Shown: piece after piece, positions 36,006-48,000 of the stretch
How the letters are laid out: every line of letters begins with the position of its first letter
Numbering within the stretch: the stretch's first letter is position 1
The notes under the pieces: model-generated
The model's input: only the letters and a program-made list of their open reading frames with translations
Databases searched by the model: none
What the model was told of the DNA's origin: nothing
NCBI RefSeq assembly: GCF_000224145.3
Contig: NC_020179.2
Location: 2,809,743 to 2,873,742, forward strand
Length of the DNA: 64,000 nt
Direction: 5' to 3'
DNA from: Ciona intestinalis
Lineage: Eukaryota > Chordata > Ascidiacea > Phlebobranchia > Cionidae
Made by a program: the position numbers and the translations under genes

Positions 36006-36520
36006 TTAAAATACCGCCATGCAATCCGCCACGATTCTTCTAAATCGCTCAACCTCGTAGTTTACAGTCCGATTAGTACATGCAATTAGTCCTTCGGGTT
36101 GTAACGACCTACGGAAATTATATTATGAAATATTTGCAAGACATAATTATAACAAAAAATACTGACATAACATTACAATTGGCATATAGTGTATCAACTA
36201 AAAAGAGTGTTGCTGTGTAGGTCCACGGAACTTTTACGCCCCCTCGGATGGTATTTGCAAATTCGCGTCTCATGCATGTGTTAATCACATGGTACGTAGG
36301 TTGAGAACGCTTATGGCGATTAGACGCGTCTTGGTTTAACTCCGAGAGTTGTGCATCAGAACCTATAAAAACATAACTTGATGCAATTAGAGCAAACGCA
36401 AGATATAGCTTAAACCAGATTTAACTTTGCAGGCAATCTGTACTTTATTTAACAAAACTTACCATATAAAGTATGAAAACACACGACGACCAGTACAACA
36501 GTAAATACGGTGTTTCTCAT
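36006..36520 (-). CDS. Secreted four-cysteine peptide precursor, paralogue B
   Basis: Exons 36520-36463, 36362-36167 and 36108-36006 have the same lengths and phases as paralogue A (357 nt, 118 residues). The signal peptide and acidic spacer are identical in protein sequence to A. The furin site reads RHKR. The mature part keeps all four cysteines and the NRT sequon but has ten further replacements (for example HLID to HVIN, REL-D to REF-A, YRATY to YTATL, VQT to VDT). Conserved splice sites, including the 58-nt second intron, and an intact frame suggest that both copies are functional. Family and role are unknown. Confidence 0.75.
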
Positions 36521-36707
36521 TCTGACATGTGTCTTTTATCACCACCGCAATGTATAATTATGAATAATATCTATTTAACGAAATGGTAAGAGGCGTAAGT
36601 TAGGTCAAAATTCAACTACATACGTTTAAAACGTTCTATCTCGTCACTTTCCACCTTGATGGTATTCCAGGTAGAATAGTGTACCTTTGCAGTCCATCTT
36701 CTTGCGC

Positions 36708-36714
36708 TTATATA
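36708..36714 (-). promoter_or_regulatory. TATA box of secreted-peptide gene B
   Basis: CCCTATATAAGCGC on the minus strand, at the same distance from the ATG as in paralogue A. Confidence 0.55.
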
Positions 36715-36867
36715 GGGCTGTGAACGGGTCCACGGAAGCCGTGCATATATATTTGCGCATTCAAATCGTTCAAAGTTTGCGAATAAACAAATGAAAACCA
36801 AATCGAATCTATTTATAACAATGTTGCAATCGTATTTGCAAGATTACTGTTTCGTAATGAAGTCCGG

Positions 36868-37166
36868 CGCTGTGGCAAAAAAAGTTGACGCGGGGGCCTC
36901 AACCATAGAGATAACGAGTTCGAGGCTCGTCGCTGCTATCATTGTGGGTGTATGTGTCCTTGTTCAAGACACGTAACGTAACGGTAATTGCTTCAACCCA
37001 GTGGTCATTAATGGGTTGTCCAAATTATCAGTCATGTATAATCACAAATAAAAACAACAAAATAATCCACATCATATGTAACATACATGGTAAATCGTAA
37101 GCTCATGTTATAGCGACTCTCGTTTTCCAGCCATGCGAGAATAAACTAAGTTACATTACATTCATT
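36868..37166 (+). mobile_element. tRNA-like SINE
   Basis: Plus-strand copy starting CCGGCGCTGTGGCAAAAAAA with B-box-like GAGTTCGAGGCTCG and a GAGAATAAACTAAGTTACATT tail. It marks the end of homology between the two secreted-peptide duplicates. Confidence 0.75.
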
Positions 37167-37296
37167 TATTTAAGTCAATTATTATGAGAACACCAGATGC
37201 ATACCTTCAATGCTGGCCCTTAGACAGCTATAAACAAGATCTGATCTATAAAGTTTTCATACAACCTGGCTGATATGAAACAAAATTTATTAATAA

Positions 37297-40200
37297 TTAA
37301 ACAAAATCATTATCAAAAGTTAATTCAACAACAGTTTTAACAACAGGTTTTGTCGTTGCTATATCTCTGTACTTAGTTCGTTTCTTTTGTAAAAATAAAT
37401 CAGAATTTCTAGTTTTTGACTCTAAACAAGAAGAATTTATATCAGAACTTAAAATTGATTCGACTCTGTCTTCATTTGAATGCACAATATCTTCGGAAAA
37501 GTTTAGCAAGGGTATGGCTGATTTTTTGGAATTGTTTGATGTTTTTATCGATAAATCAGTTGGAACTGTAAAAAGTTTGCCAAATACTTTAGACTTTTGG
37601 CAGGCATATTGGTTCGTTATCCTGTATTTCTGTGAAAACAAGTATAACAAATTTTAATAAGTTGTTAAGCCACAATTGCTTATACAATATTCAATAAGAT
37701 AGGTCTAGCGACCACGCTTATTTTCTTCCAATTAGACGTAAATATGTTTTTGACTGTAAGAGTGTTTTAACAACTGTTGTTTTGTCGCCTTATCCTGCCA
37801 TTTCTTTTTCATTATTGCCTAAATTTCACTACCATTATAGAAAAGACAAATAAAGTTATTTTATCATTGATAAAACTGGGCGTATGGTGTTAAGTAAGAA
37901 ATAAAAGGGGCAAATTACAAACTTTACAACTGTAAATTAGTATAGGTAAAATATATAATCAGTTCAGTGATAAAACAGACAGCAACTTTTTCAATGAGAA
38001 TATATTTACCGTCTTGAACAGAACATTTGAGTTTGTATTCTCGTTGTGTTCTTCAATTACTGGCAGGAGTTTCCAATGGTCAAGTAATTCCTGAGATACT
38101 TTCTCCGGTACCTACATATTGTGAAAAATATAATAAAACATAAAAATAATCTACAAATTTTTCTCATTAAAAAAATAGAAAATAAAACATAAAAATATAT
38201 ACATTACTAATTATCTCATTTTTAAGTCACATTAAGTAAATGGCAATATTATTATAAACTAATGAATAGAAAATGGAACCTATTTATCCTCGCATAGTGA
38301 GGCATTGACAGTTGTTATACTACTTGTGTCCTATTTCATACACCTACCCATGTTGAAGAGATATGAACCTTGTTGTTTTCCCTCCTACAATCCACCATGT
38401 ATTGATAAGCAGATCTATTATAACTTACAGAAACTGAACAGCGGGAGTTTTTTAATTGCGCACGGTCGTAAGTAATTAAACCGGACTGGTTACGAGCAAA
38501 AAGAATTTTTGCCGATTCTGCAGGTGAATAACTACCTGGTGAAATACTAGACAACAAACAAGGTTCTGATGCAGGTAGTTGGTCAGTTTGAGGCAAAATA
38601 ACTTTATTTGAAATAGAGTTTTCCGGAGTAATGTCCCTTTGCACAACCTGTTCAAATTCTGGTTTCTCTTTTTCAAGCAGAACTGTCTGCTTGGGTGCAA
38701 ATTGTACTTCAGACACTACACCATGGGGTGAGAGGCTAAATACATGGATTACTTTTTGCTGAATATCTTGTATACTCTCCGTGCGAATGCTTTGAACGCA
38801 CTCAGTAGATGTAACTGATTTAAACAGAGCAGCTAATACTGGTAACCCAACAGACAACGGCTGGACTTCTTCCCCAACAGATCTTAATCTAACAGGAACA
38901 GATGACGGCCAATCTTCATCAATTTTTTTAAAGGTTTCTGTGTCTTCAGAGCATTTTTCCACCGAAGGCACAACAGTGAGATTTTTTGGCAGAAATCGAA
39001 ACTGGTACATTAACCTGTACCCATCTACTTTTCGAAGGATCCCTTTTTGATAGTAATACCTAAAACATAAATTTTTGTTATAGTTATAATTACCAGTTAT
39101 AGTTATTAGTGGGTAGTGGGTACTTATGAGTGCAAAACTAAAAAGTAAACAACTTGACTGTTTCATAAGATAAATCAATTTAATTTGGTTATATAAACAA
39201 ATAAAATAACATATATATATAATTTTTATTTATTTCATAGAATACAGTAGCGAAAATCAGGCTAATACATCATCAAAGAAAGGGGATAGGGATGCAACAA
39301 AAAACCACAGTCGTTATAAACAAGCTAAAGGTAAAAACACTTGAACAAAACTATAGAAAACAGGTAAAAGTACTTAAATAAAAGCAAGTAAAAAACTGCA
39401 GGTAAAAACTAAAAAAAAAATATCAGATAAAAGTGTGGCTGCTAAACCCATTTAACAAAATAATCTTTTGAATAGGCATTGGTATCACCTTAATGCTCGT
39501 CCCACAGTCTCGTAATTCATTTCTGGTTTCTTTTTATGTTGCCCCCACAACCAAGAGACAAGTTTTGAATCCACCAGTTTAAATATTGCTTCTTTAATGT
39601 TTACCCATTTAATGAGTTGTGGACATGTAAGGGGATCTTGCAGCAAGGCAAGAAGGAATTCCCATAAGTAGTAAGATGTACCTTATTGGAATTAAAAATA
39701 TGTCGTAAGATTTACAAAAAAGATGGAAAAACAATGTCATGCAGACTGCAGTAATAGCCTTCAACTGCCAAGAAGATAAAAATAATGAATGGATGTAATA
39801 TACTTTATCTTCACGTGGCCGGAAAATGACTGTCGTTATAACACGTGTGTTCATACACCTCATGCAAGCATACGATTTACCATGTATGTTACTTAAGTTT
39901 TTGGGTGATTATTTTGGGGGGATTTTTAATGTATGGCATATAATTCGCCAAAGTCAGGCAGCCCATTGATGACCACTGGGTTGGAGCAACTGCCATTAAG
40001 TGCATTGCCCAAGGACACATATACCCACAACAGAAAAAAAGTCTCGTTTTACAACAATTATACATATATGAATTTTATCATGTTTTTGGTTAAATTAGGA
40101 TAGAAACAAAAAATGAAACTTAACATAAACATTTGCTCATAAGAACTATTTACTAATTTTTTTTACAATATTGACTGGTAGCATTTAGTAACAGAATAAT

Positions 40201-41814
40201 TTATATAGTAGGGTGGGAGAAGACAGAACACCTTTAGCACATAATATCCAAATATCCTGATCATGTTTTAAACAATTAACGACAATTGCTCCAACCCAGT
40301 GGTCACTAATGGGTTGTCTAAATTATCAGCCATATATAAAAAAATTGAAAAAAATCCCCCAAAAAATAATCACCCACAAAGTAACATACATGGTAAGTCG
40401 TAAGCTGGCACAAGGTGTTAAACCCGTGTTATAATGACTGTCTTTTTCCGGCCATGCGAGGTAAAGTAAGTTACATTCATTCATTCAAATGTATATAGTG
40501 GCTCATAAGTTTCACAATGATATTTAATAAATATTCAGTTATCTAAACTACTAAACATACCACGTCCAGACACAGAAGAAGTTCTATGATGGCAGGATAT
40601 TAGATTTCTATCCTTCTTATATTTGTTAGTTGTTGAAACTTCTGTGTTAGCACCAACGGTTTGCTTTTCGGGAGAAAACTTTGTTTCGTTGTTTGGAACT
40701 TCTGAGTAAATATATATAGTTAGTTTAGTGATAAAACAAATAATTTTTACAAAAGGAAAATATGTACCTACTTAAACAGAACATTTCAGTTTGTAATATC
40801 ATATTACATACTCATTACGTGTATAGATTAAAGAAGGTGTATAGTAGGGTGGGAGAAGTGGAACACCTTTGACATATATAATATATAATATTTAAATATT
40901 CTGATCATGTTTTAAACAAAAAATGGTCTTTGAGGATGAGCATACCATTTTATAATTCTTTGAATTTTTTTGTTTACTTCCAAATGGAGTAAGAAATTAA
41001 AATGAAAAGGTATCCCATCTTACCCCATGCTATTATATATAACCTTTGTAAAACACAAATAAATTATTGCATACCTGTAACATGAACATTCTCATGCACA
41101 TTACAACTGCTTAGGAACTGTAAGTGAGCCCACAGAACGTTTCCATAAGGAACCTTTTTCTCAAACTCATCTTGACTGAACATTTGAAGTTCTTTTCCGT
41201 TTATATGAAGATTCTTTAACTGCAATAAATGAATGTAACTTCCTTTTTCTCGGGGCCTGAAAACGACAGACGTTATATAACACGGGTGTTCATACACCTC
41301 GTGCCAGCTTACTAGTTACCATGTATATTACATTTTTGGGGGGGATTTTCTTTTTTTTTATGTATGGCTAATAATTTGGACAACCAATTAGTGACCACTG
41401 GGTTGTAGCAACTACCGTTAAAGTGTTTTGCCCAGGAAAACATTCACAATGGTAGCAGCGACAAGCCTTGAACCTAGTACCTCTGGGATGCAGGCAGGGG
41501 CGCTAAGCACTTTTCCATGTTGTTGGACAAGACAACTTACATTAACGCACAAAAAAACACAAATGCACCTTAATCTTAATAAGCCACACATGAAACATGT
41601 ACACAAAAGTACATCACCATAACGTTATACTAAAAACTCTTACATTTGAGGCATCCAGGTCAAATTGATTCACAACATGTGACATCCAAGCAAACACCCC
41701 ATCTTCTGACCATTCCCATGGCGAAGTGGCGAACAATTGCGCTAAATCAGATGCAGCGACGTCTTCTTTGGCCACAATCTCAACCTCATTTATATGAGTA
41801 GTGTTGTTCGACAT
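37297..41814 (-). CDS. ELF: ETS transcription factor with Pointed domain, ELF-type ETS
   Basis: Seven exons: 41814-41644, 41219-41075, 40701-40561, 39681-39489, 39059-38429, 38111-38010, 37629-37297. They total 1716 nt, 571 residues. Residues about 15-100 form a Pointed/SAM domain ([46 protein letters not shown]). A short basic Ser-rich linker follows. The ETS DNA-binding domain spans two exons: [66 protein letters not shown]. Signature residues (CPxxIKW, FKLVDSK, MNYETxGRALRYYYQ, LPKNL after the domain) match the ELF1/2/4-E74 group. The Pointed domain is of the kind found in ELF3/5/EHF. The long C-terminal half looks disordered, as expected for an activation region. The nuclear DNA-binding role is secure; the exact subfamily is less so. 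Confidence 0.92.
39784..40035 (-). mobile_element. tRNA-like SINE
   Basis: Minus-strand copy (GAATGGATGTAATATACTTTATC tail at its left, GCCCAAGGACACATATACCC body at its right) in intron 3 of the ETS gene. Confidence 0.7.
40204..40278. mobile_element. Half M1 MITE cut by a SINE
   Basis: Left half of M1 (TATAGTAGGGTGGGAGAAG to AAACAATTAACGAC) that passes directly into the body of a plus-strand SINE (40279-40492) starting CAATTGCTCCAACCC. Confidence 0.65.
40841..41040. mobile_element. M1 MITE
   Basis: TATAGTAGGGTGGGAGAAGTGG ... CCCATCTTACCCCATGCTATTATATA, in intron 2 of the ETS gene. Confidence 0.75.
41224..41512 (-). mobile_element. tRNA-like SINE
   Basis: Minus-strand copy. The tail GAATGTAACTTCC is at 41229 and the inverted GTACCTCTGGGATGCAGGCAGG head is near 41490-41512. 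Confidence 0.7.
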
Positions 41815-42360
41815 AGAACACTAATTAACTGTTTTTTTTTTTTCACAAAAACACGAATTCCGATACACAACGGGGCTGTTATATCTTTTTGCTAATTTTT
41901 TTCATACTGTTTGGCTCTGTCGGAAATATAAAAATCGTTCAAGTCGAATACCAAAGCCTGGCTGCAATTTTCTAGCGTAAACTTGTCTAATCTTGCAGCA
42001 TATTTTCTTACGAACAACTCCACTGACTTATAAAATTAGGGAAACCCCTTTTACAGCCAAGAGGTAATTCCAGCGGTCGGTAAAGTACTCCCCTACATTT
42101 CTACATGAATTACACAAATTTAGTGGTGTTACCGCTTGCAATGAGAGATAGTTTTAAGTAATATCTGTACAGTTTTTTATATGTTCTTATATGTATATTA
42201 CACATAGGAACTCGATAGCATGCACGATCCGTGTAAAACAAAATATCCCGGTTATAACGTATGTCGTTGCTCGAGGATAAATGAACATGAACGGATAAGA
42301 TTTACACAAACGCTGAGATGGATATACAGAAGTAACAATTTGAAGTATATGTGAATATAA

Positions 42361-45300
42361 TTAAATGGAAGAAGCATTTCCAACTTTTGGAGGCGTAACT
42401 TGCAACCTAAGCTTGTTTGCCAGAGTCATGTAGTTACTTTTGCAGTCGTCCAAATCAATATAGCAACCCTAAGAATATATATTCAATTAAAGTAAACTTA
42501 TTCACCTTTTAACTTTATATAAATTCAAATTAAAGTAAACGTATTACGTTTGTAGGTATATAGTACAGTGGGGCAAGATGAATACCGTTAGCATATAATA
42601 TCCCATGTTTATTATGTCGGGTGGGGGAAGACGGGACACCTTTAGCACATAATGTCTATATATCCTGACCGTGTTTTAAACAATTAACAACAGTCTATAG
42701 AAGTCGTGAGGATATAGTTTTATAATTATTTGAATGTTTTTTGTTTACTATAAAATGGGACGAGAAAATAGAGTTAAAAGGTGCCCTATCCTCCCCCCAC
42801 CCAACTATAGTTAACTACCTGCAAATGTCGAATTCCGCCATTGTTGGTAAAAGCATCTCTAGCGTGTGTCATTCTTCTGTTGTTGAAAAACAGCAGGTCC
42901 CCAGTTCGAAGACGGAAGCGAAACTACAGAAATCAACATTGGATAACACGTGAGTTGGCAAAAAAAACGATTGACAAATATAGTGGAGTGAGGGAAGATG
43001 GTACACCTTTTTATTTTATTTTATTTTGATTTCTCGTTCTATTTTGTAGTAAACAAAGAATAATCAAAGAACTATAAAACCGTTTTCTCACGACTCCCAT
43101 AGACTGTTGTTAATTGTTTGAAACACGATCGGGGTATTTTGTGCTAAAGGTGTCCCGTCTTCCCCACTCCACTATATTAACATTTTGTTTCATCCACAAA
43201 GCCTTTTTCATATTAAACAAAAAAATAAGGACGACGATAACATTAATGGTTTCCGCTAAAAATTAAAAATGTTTTTAAAAAAATGCTTTTCAATCAAAAA
43301 ATACTAGTTCTGGGCTGTTGAATGTAAAAACAAAATAGGATTGTATTAAAAAAGCTGTTTAGGTATGTAGGCAAATGTATTCTTGATTAAACCGCAAATT
43401 CTAAAGATCACACTTTTATTATTGCTTACCCTTCCAACAAGTTTTTCCCTTTGCATTATCATTGAAAACTTGCGATGTGCTTTGTAATATCTTTCCACGT
43501 CTTTTTCTTTGATTCTTAAAGTAGATGCGAACCCAGCGTGCCAGTTTACAGCTACTATCTGTTCATAATTTAATATATAGTAGAATGGGGAAAGACGGGA
43601 CACGTTTTATATATTATCCAAATATAAACGTTTCATGGAAGTCAGAAGGTTACGGTTTATAATCCTTTGAATGTTCTTTGTTTACTACCAAGTGGGACGA
43701 AAAATTAAATAAAAATGCGTCCCATTTTCCCCCACCCTACTTTAAAAAGGCAGGTTGCCATGTATACTGTAATACTCGCACACCGGGAGTTTATATTGTA
43801 TGTTTTTATTTTAAAATACAAGAACATTTTATAGCTGTTTTACCTTGCCATAGTAATCCAATACAATGTGATGCTTCTGGACTTCGAAATAGACGGGGAC
43901 TTTCCTCTTGTAGTCAATGGTATTAAAGCAAGCTGGGACTTCTAGAAACGTCCTAAAATCTTCCGGAGATTCTTTTCTGAATATTTCAGCAACTTGAAAC
44001 ATGTCAAGAAGAGTCGACTGTCCCCCGCTGACTTCATCGTCAAACCTTGTGATTTCGAATTGCTTAAAATGAATGTAACTTACTTACCAACGCACGGCGG
44101 GGAAAGAACAGTCGTTATAAGATAGATGTTCGGTTTTACAAACCGCGCGCCCGATTACGACTTCCCATACACATATACATAACTTTGTAGGTGAATAAAC
44201 GTTTTGTTTATGTATGGTTTAAAATTTAGACACTATTTTTGAAAATGTTTCACATTAAAACTTCACTAGTCTTCTCAGACAGTAATGTAGTCAGGTCGTC
44301 TAACTTATACCTAAGAGCATGAAGCAGCTGTATACCGGGGGTTTGTTCATAGGCTTGTTGGTCCATATGTAGCGGGATACCTTTAGATGTGTATGCAGCA
44401 TTTACACTGTTATGTGGAAGAACATCGAAGAACTGTATAATATGCAAACTGATGTAAAAGTCACGTATTGAGTGCTTATGAAAATAACTGTACCTCTCCA
44501 TAAAGTGTTTCACGAATCGGCCCAAACCTTCTCGCAAACTGTAAAACATATAAAAGTCTTTAATGAGATGACACCCATGAAAGCTTTAGGACTTTTTTAT
44601 GCAGTAGGGTGCGGGAAGATGGGACACTTTTAGCTCGTAATATCCAAATATCCTAATTGTGTTTTAAACAATTAGCAACGGTCTATGGGAGTCGTGAGAA
44701 TACGGTTGTATATTTTTTAAATATTCTTTGTTTACTACCAAATGGGCTGAGGAAATAGATTGAAAAGGTGCCCCATCTTCCCCCACCCTACTATACTGCG
44801 TATATTATCCTGTTTACCTTTAAAACCATTTTATCTTCGCACGGGACGTTGGATATTTTACAAAATCCACTTTCCATGAACTTCTGTAGCATACTGAAAA
44901 ACAAAACAAAATTGAAACCCATTTGAATTGTTACTTAAAAAAAGATTGTCAAAACAGATCACGAAATGTAATTAAGGATTTTTAGTGGTAACCTACAACC
45001 TGTAGAAAAGCACACACAGTTTTGTACAGGCGTTTCACACACCTATATGAACCGACGTCATTGTCTTTCATCTCTGAGTAATCTATAGTTGGAATATCTT
45101 GCTGGACTTTCGTATTTTCGAAATGCGTGCTAATGATGTCTCTACTTCTAACCAACGAAGACAAGCAAGTATCACAGTAACAGAAAGAGCGAAGCCATTC
45201 AAATGGTTGGGTGGTCGTGTGATTCTCCATTATGTCCCATGAGTGTTTCGTAAGCAGAGCTGGTATGTTAAATTCGTATTAGAATTTTTTTAATTTATAG

Positions 45301-46309
45301 TAGGGTGGAGGAAGATGGGACACCTTTAACACATTATGTCCAAATATCCTGATCGTGTTTTAATCAATTACCAACGGTCTATGAAAGTCGTGAGGATACG
45401 GTTTTAGAATTCTTTGAATGTTCTTTGTTTACCACCAAATGGAACGATAAAATATAATTAAAAGGTTTCCCATTTACCCCAACCATATATATGTGTTTAC
45501 AGTTTACTGTTGCAAGTCGTGACAGCAAAAAAAAAACTATTTCTTATACGCAACGCTACGTGTCTAATACGCAACGATACGTGTTTCTGCTCTGTATACC
45601 AGAACAAAAGCAGGAAACTCGTAGTTTTATTTATAATTGCACCGTTGTCGCCAATTCTTGCTTCTGTAAGTATGGTATCATCGGGAAACTGCGGAAAATC
45701 TACTTTATAGATGCCGGAAAACTCTGGATAACATTGACTGCAGTGGCAGTTGAATCTGAGCCATTTTGCGTGAAACCTGCAATTGTGGTTGATTTGATTT
45801 GAAATTTACAACCATTACGACCGTATGCTTAATGTGCATTACAGGCACCATTCTAAACATTGGTATTTTCAATGGTAATGATTAATGATTTTATAGTTGG
45901 GGGGGAAACGGGGCACATTTAGAACAAAATATCGAAATATCCGGATCGTGTTTTAAACAACTAACAACGGTCTATGGAAGTTATCTGGATACCGTTTTAT
46001 AATTCTCTTTGGATGTTCTTTGTTAGGGGTTATATAGTATTTGTATAACCGGTATAGTTATAAGGACCAGTATAATCGAAAGTTTATGTAGGCTTTTTAT
46101 CCTGCGTGGCGGGGTAAGCATAGATTTTTTATATGGTGTTCTGTTCACACACCAGTGTACGATGCTGTTGGATGATTGAGAAGAGTTACATAATTGAGTC
46201 CAAGTTCCTAATCTCACCTGCTAATGTGGTCGTCACTCCATTTTACTTCACATACTTTACCATCCAGACTCACTTGCACTTCTGATATTAAAACTTTTAA
46301 AAACGACAT
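42361..46309 (-). CDS. BBOX1: Gamma-butyrobetaine dioxygenase homologue (BBOX1/TMLHE family)
   Basis: Ten exons: 46309-46218, 45776-45643, 45259-45043, 44893-44818, 44538-44494, 44432-44311, 44045-43844, 43558-43430, 42923-42819, 42468-42361. They total 1230 nt, 409 residues. The family are Fe(II)/2-oxoglutarate dioxygenases of carnitine biosynthesis. The N-terminal domain has the zinc-site pattern WLRFNCHCSQC. The jelly-roll core begins IPTIDYSEM. The iron-binding HxD is in IPLHMDQQAYEQTPGIQLLH, the distal His in FFNNRRMTHAR, and the co-substrate Arg in GGIRHLQGCYIDLDD. The start MSFLKVLISEVQVSLDGKV has no mitochondrial presequence, favouring cytosolic BBOX1 over TMLHE. The donor after exon 2 (G|GTGCAA) is the least certain boundary. 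A palindromic MITE begins a few bases upstream of the ATG. All introns but the smallest are repeat-rich. Confidence 0.92.
42603..42812. mobile_element. M1 MITE (with an M1 fragment at its left)
   Basis: TCGGGTGGGGGAAGACGGG ... CCCCCCACCCAACTATA. A broken M1 end (42559-42602) precedes it, suggesting insertion of one M1 beside or into another. Confidence 0.7.
42979..43183. mobile_element. M1 MITE
   Basis: TATAGTGGAGTGAGGGAAGATGG ... GTCCCGTCTTCCCCACTCCACTATA, in a BBOX1 intron. The termini are good inverted repeats. Confidence 0.8.
43573..43745. mobile_element. M1 MITE
   Basis: TATAGTAGAATGGGGAAAGACGG ... CCCATTTTCCCCCACCCTACTT, in a BBOX1 intron. Confidence 0.75.
44601..44797. mobile_element. 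M1 MITE
   Basis: GCAGTAGGGTGCGGGAAGATGG ... CCCATCTTCCCCCACCCTACTATA, in a BBOX1 intron. Confidence 0.8.
45296..45490. mobile_element. M1 MITE
   Basis: TATAGTAGGGTGGAGGAAGATGG ... TTTCCCATTTACCCCAACCATATA, in a BBOX1 intron. Confidence 0.75.
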
Positions 46310-46316
46310 GACCTAT

Positions 46317-46706
46317 ATACCCTTTTTGCATGGTAAAAAGTTAATGCGAATAGCGAACTCGTCATATGATAACTTGCTTACCGCGTTGTTTTGCATGGTT
46401 TATGCGCATATCAACATTGAGTTAGCTTATTTTAGCGCAATGTTGTTAAATCTAGTTTATAAAATAGGTTTTGATGCTTTATGGGGCTATTACCAGCTAA
46501 AAACTGTTAAAATAATACCCGAAAAAGATTGGGCTCTTAAAACTGAAACTGTACTTTCACCATACTTTGCTTTACTCGCAATAATGCGAGTAACAACCAA
46601 CCTCCCAGCAGATGACACGCTTATGACGTTATGCGTATTAACTTTGTTTTTGCGAGTAAATATGCGAGTACTTACGCGCATTAAAGTGACCATGCAAAAA
46701 GGGTAT
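46317..46706. mobile_element. Foldback MITE at the BBOX1 start
   Basis: Exact 18-bp inverted termini ATACCCTTTTTGCATGGT (46317-46334 and the reverse complement at 46689-46706), followed by further partial inverted symmetry (AATGCG, CTCG). It is about 390 bp, a different family from M1, and lies directly upstream of the BBOX1 ATG. A long open frame on the plus strand across it is not a gene. Confidence 0.75.
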
Positions 46707-47317
46707 TATAGTCCTATATAGTTATACTTCTAAAAACAAAGGCATTATTGGGTTACGGTACAAAAATAACAGAATTTTAGGGCGAGAACTATAGTCATCA
46801 AGCAAATTAAACAGTACGCGTATACTTGCTTTATTTACAAAACATATTAGTATCTGCCTTTTAAAATTAGGATAATCTGACGTACACGAGTCGTAGGCCT
46901 AAAAATCGTTCTGACGTATAGGCTATAACCAGAATGTTGACAAAACAAAACAGAGTCTGACGCTTTCGCATCCCTATGACAGTGCGTGCAAAACTGCAGA
47001 GCAATAAAATAAAGATATTGTCAATGAAATGTGAAACTTATACATATATTGAAAGTCATTCGGGGTCCTCCCCCTGTAAACACGTTAATGTTTAGTAATA
47101 ACGGACCAGTCACCCATGTAGCAAACTCGCGAAACATTGGTTTAAACTTTAAAGTCTTTGGTTTCGGAGTAGTGATTTTTTACAGTTACACCATGTGACC
47201 ATAAAGCTTTACAAGAAGTGTTGTCGAAGTGGCTGTAGCGGTTGAGTGTGCTTCGAGCACAGATATTTAATACATATATAATTATCTAAATTCCACCTAG
47301 GTGCATAAAGATTACGT

Positions 47318-47626
47318 GAATGAATGTAACTTACTTTATCCTCGCGTGGCCGGAAAACGACAGTCGTTATCACACGGGTTAACACCTCGTGCCAGCTTAC
47401 GAGTTACCATGTATGTTACTTTGTGGGTAATTATTATTATTATTTTTACGTATGGCTGATAATTTAGACAACCCATTAGTGACCACTGGGTTGGAGCAAT
47501 TGCCGTTAAGTGTCTTGCCCAAGGACACATACGCCCACAGGCCACAATGGTAGCAGCGTCGAGCCTTGTACCCATTACCTCTTGGTTACAGGCAGGCGCG
47601 CTAACCACTACACCATGGCGCCGAAC
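47318..47626 (-). mobile_element. tRNA-like SINE, full length
   Basis: One of the best copies on the minus strand: tail GAATGTAACTTACTTTATCC at the left, a clean body, and inverted CCATGGCGCC head at 47611-47623 with A and B boxes recognisable. It contains no intact tRNA fold. Confidence 0.85.
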
Positions 47627-48000
47627 ATACGTGTTGTGTAACGATACCAGGTAGGCTAACGTGTATATGCTTTGATTGTTTATTTTTCCGTGATAAAATA
47701 ATGCTGGATGCAATATTATGATAATGTTGAGAGTCGTTGCCCTAGTATTACAATGCTAAAACTCTGGCTTGCTGTATAATGTTTATGGTGTTTCTTTTCG
47801 TGTATATAATGTTCTTTTCGCGTTTAATTTCTCGAATATGTAAGCCCTATACTGGTGCTGCATGGGCAGGCAGCATAGGCAGTCGAGCCATGTACTGCTC
47901 AATGTTATCTGAAGCGTGACATCGATGTCGTATTGTCGAATAAACTGAGTTGTGAACATGGACTTGTTGTGGAGTCATTACTGGTCTTCTGGAGTCGGAA

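Larger units (their letters stand above)
35665..36862. repeat. Segmental duplicate B (secreted-peptide gene plus promoter)
   Basis: Partner of 31940-33345. It lacks the M1 MITE of copy A, and a SINE interrupts its upstream end. Confidence 0.85.

Noticed and set aside
33099-36801. 61-codon frame conserved in both peptide-gene duplicates
   Set aside because: The frame lies in the duplicated promoter block and is conserved because the whole block is. It was kept only as a note under findings.
45491-45802. 103-codon plus-strand open frame
   Set aside because: It is the antisense shadow of the BBOX1 exon that encodes the zinc-site domain.
46224-46721. 165-codon open frame on the plus strand
   Set aside because: It is antisense to BBOX1 exon 1 and then runs through a foldback MITE. 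It has no homology and its openness follows from the repeat.
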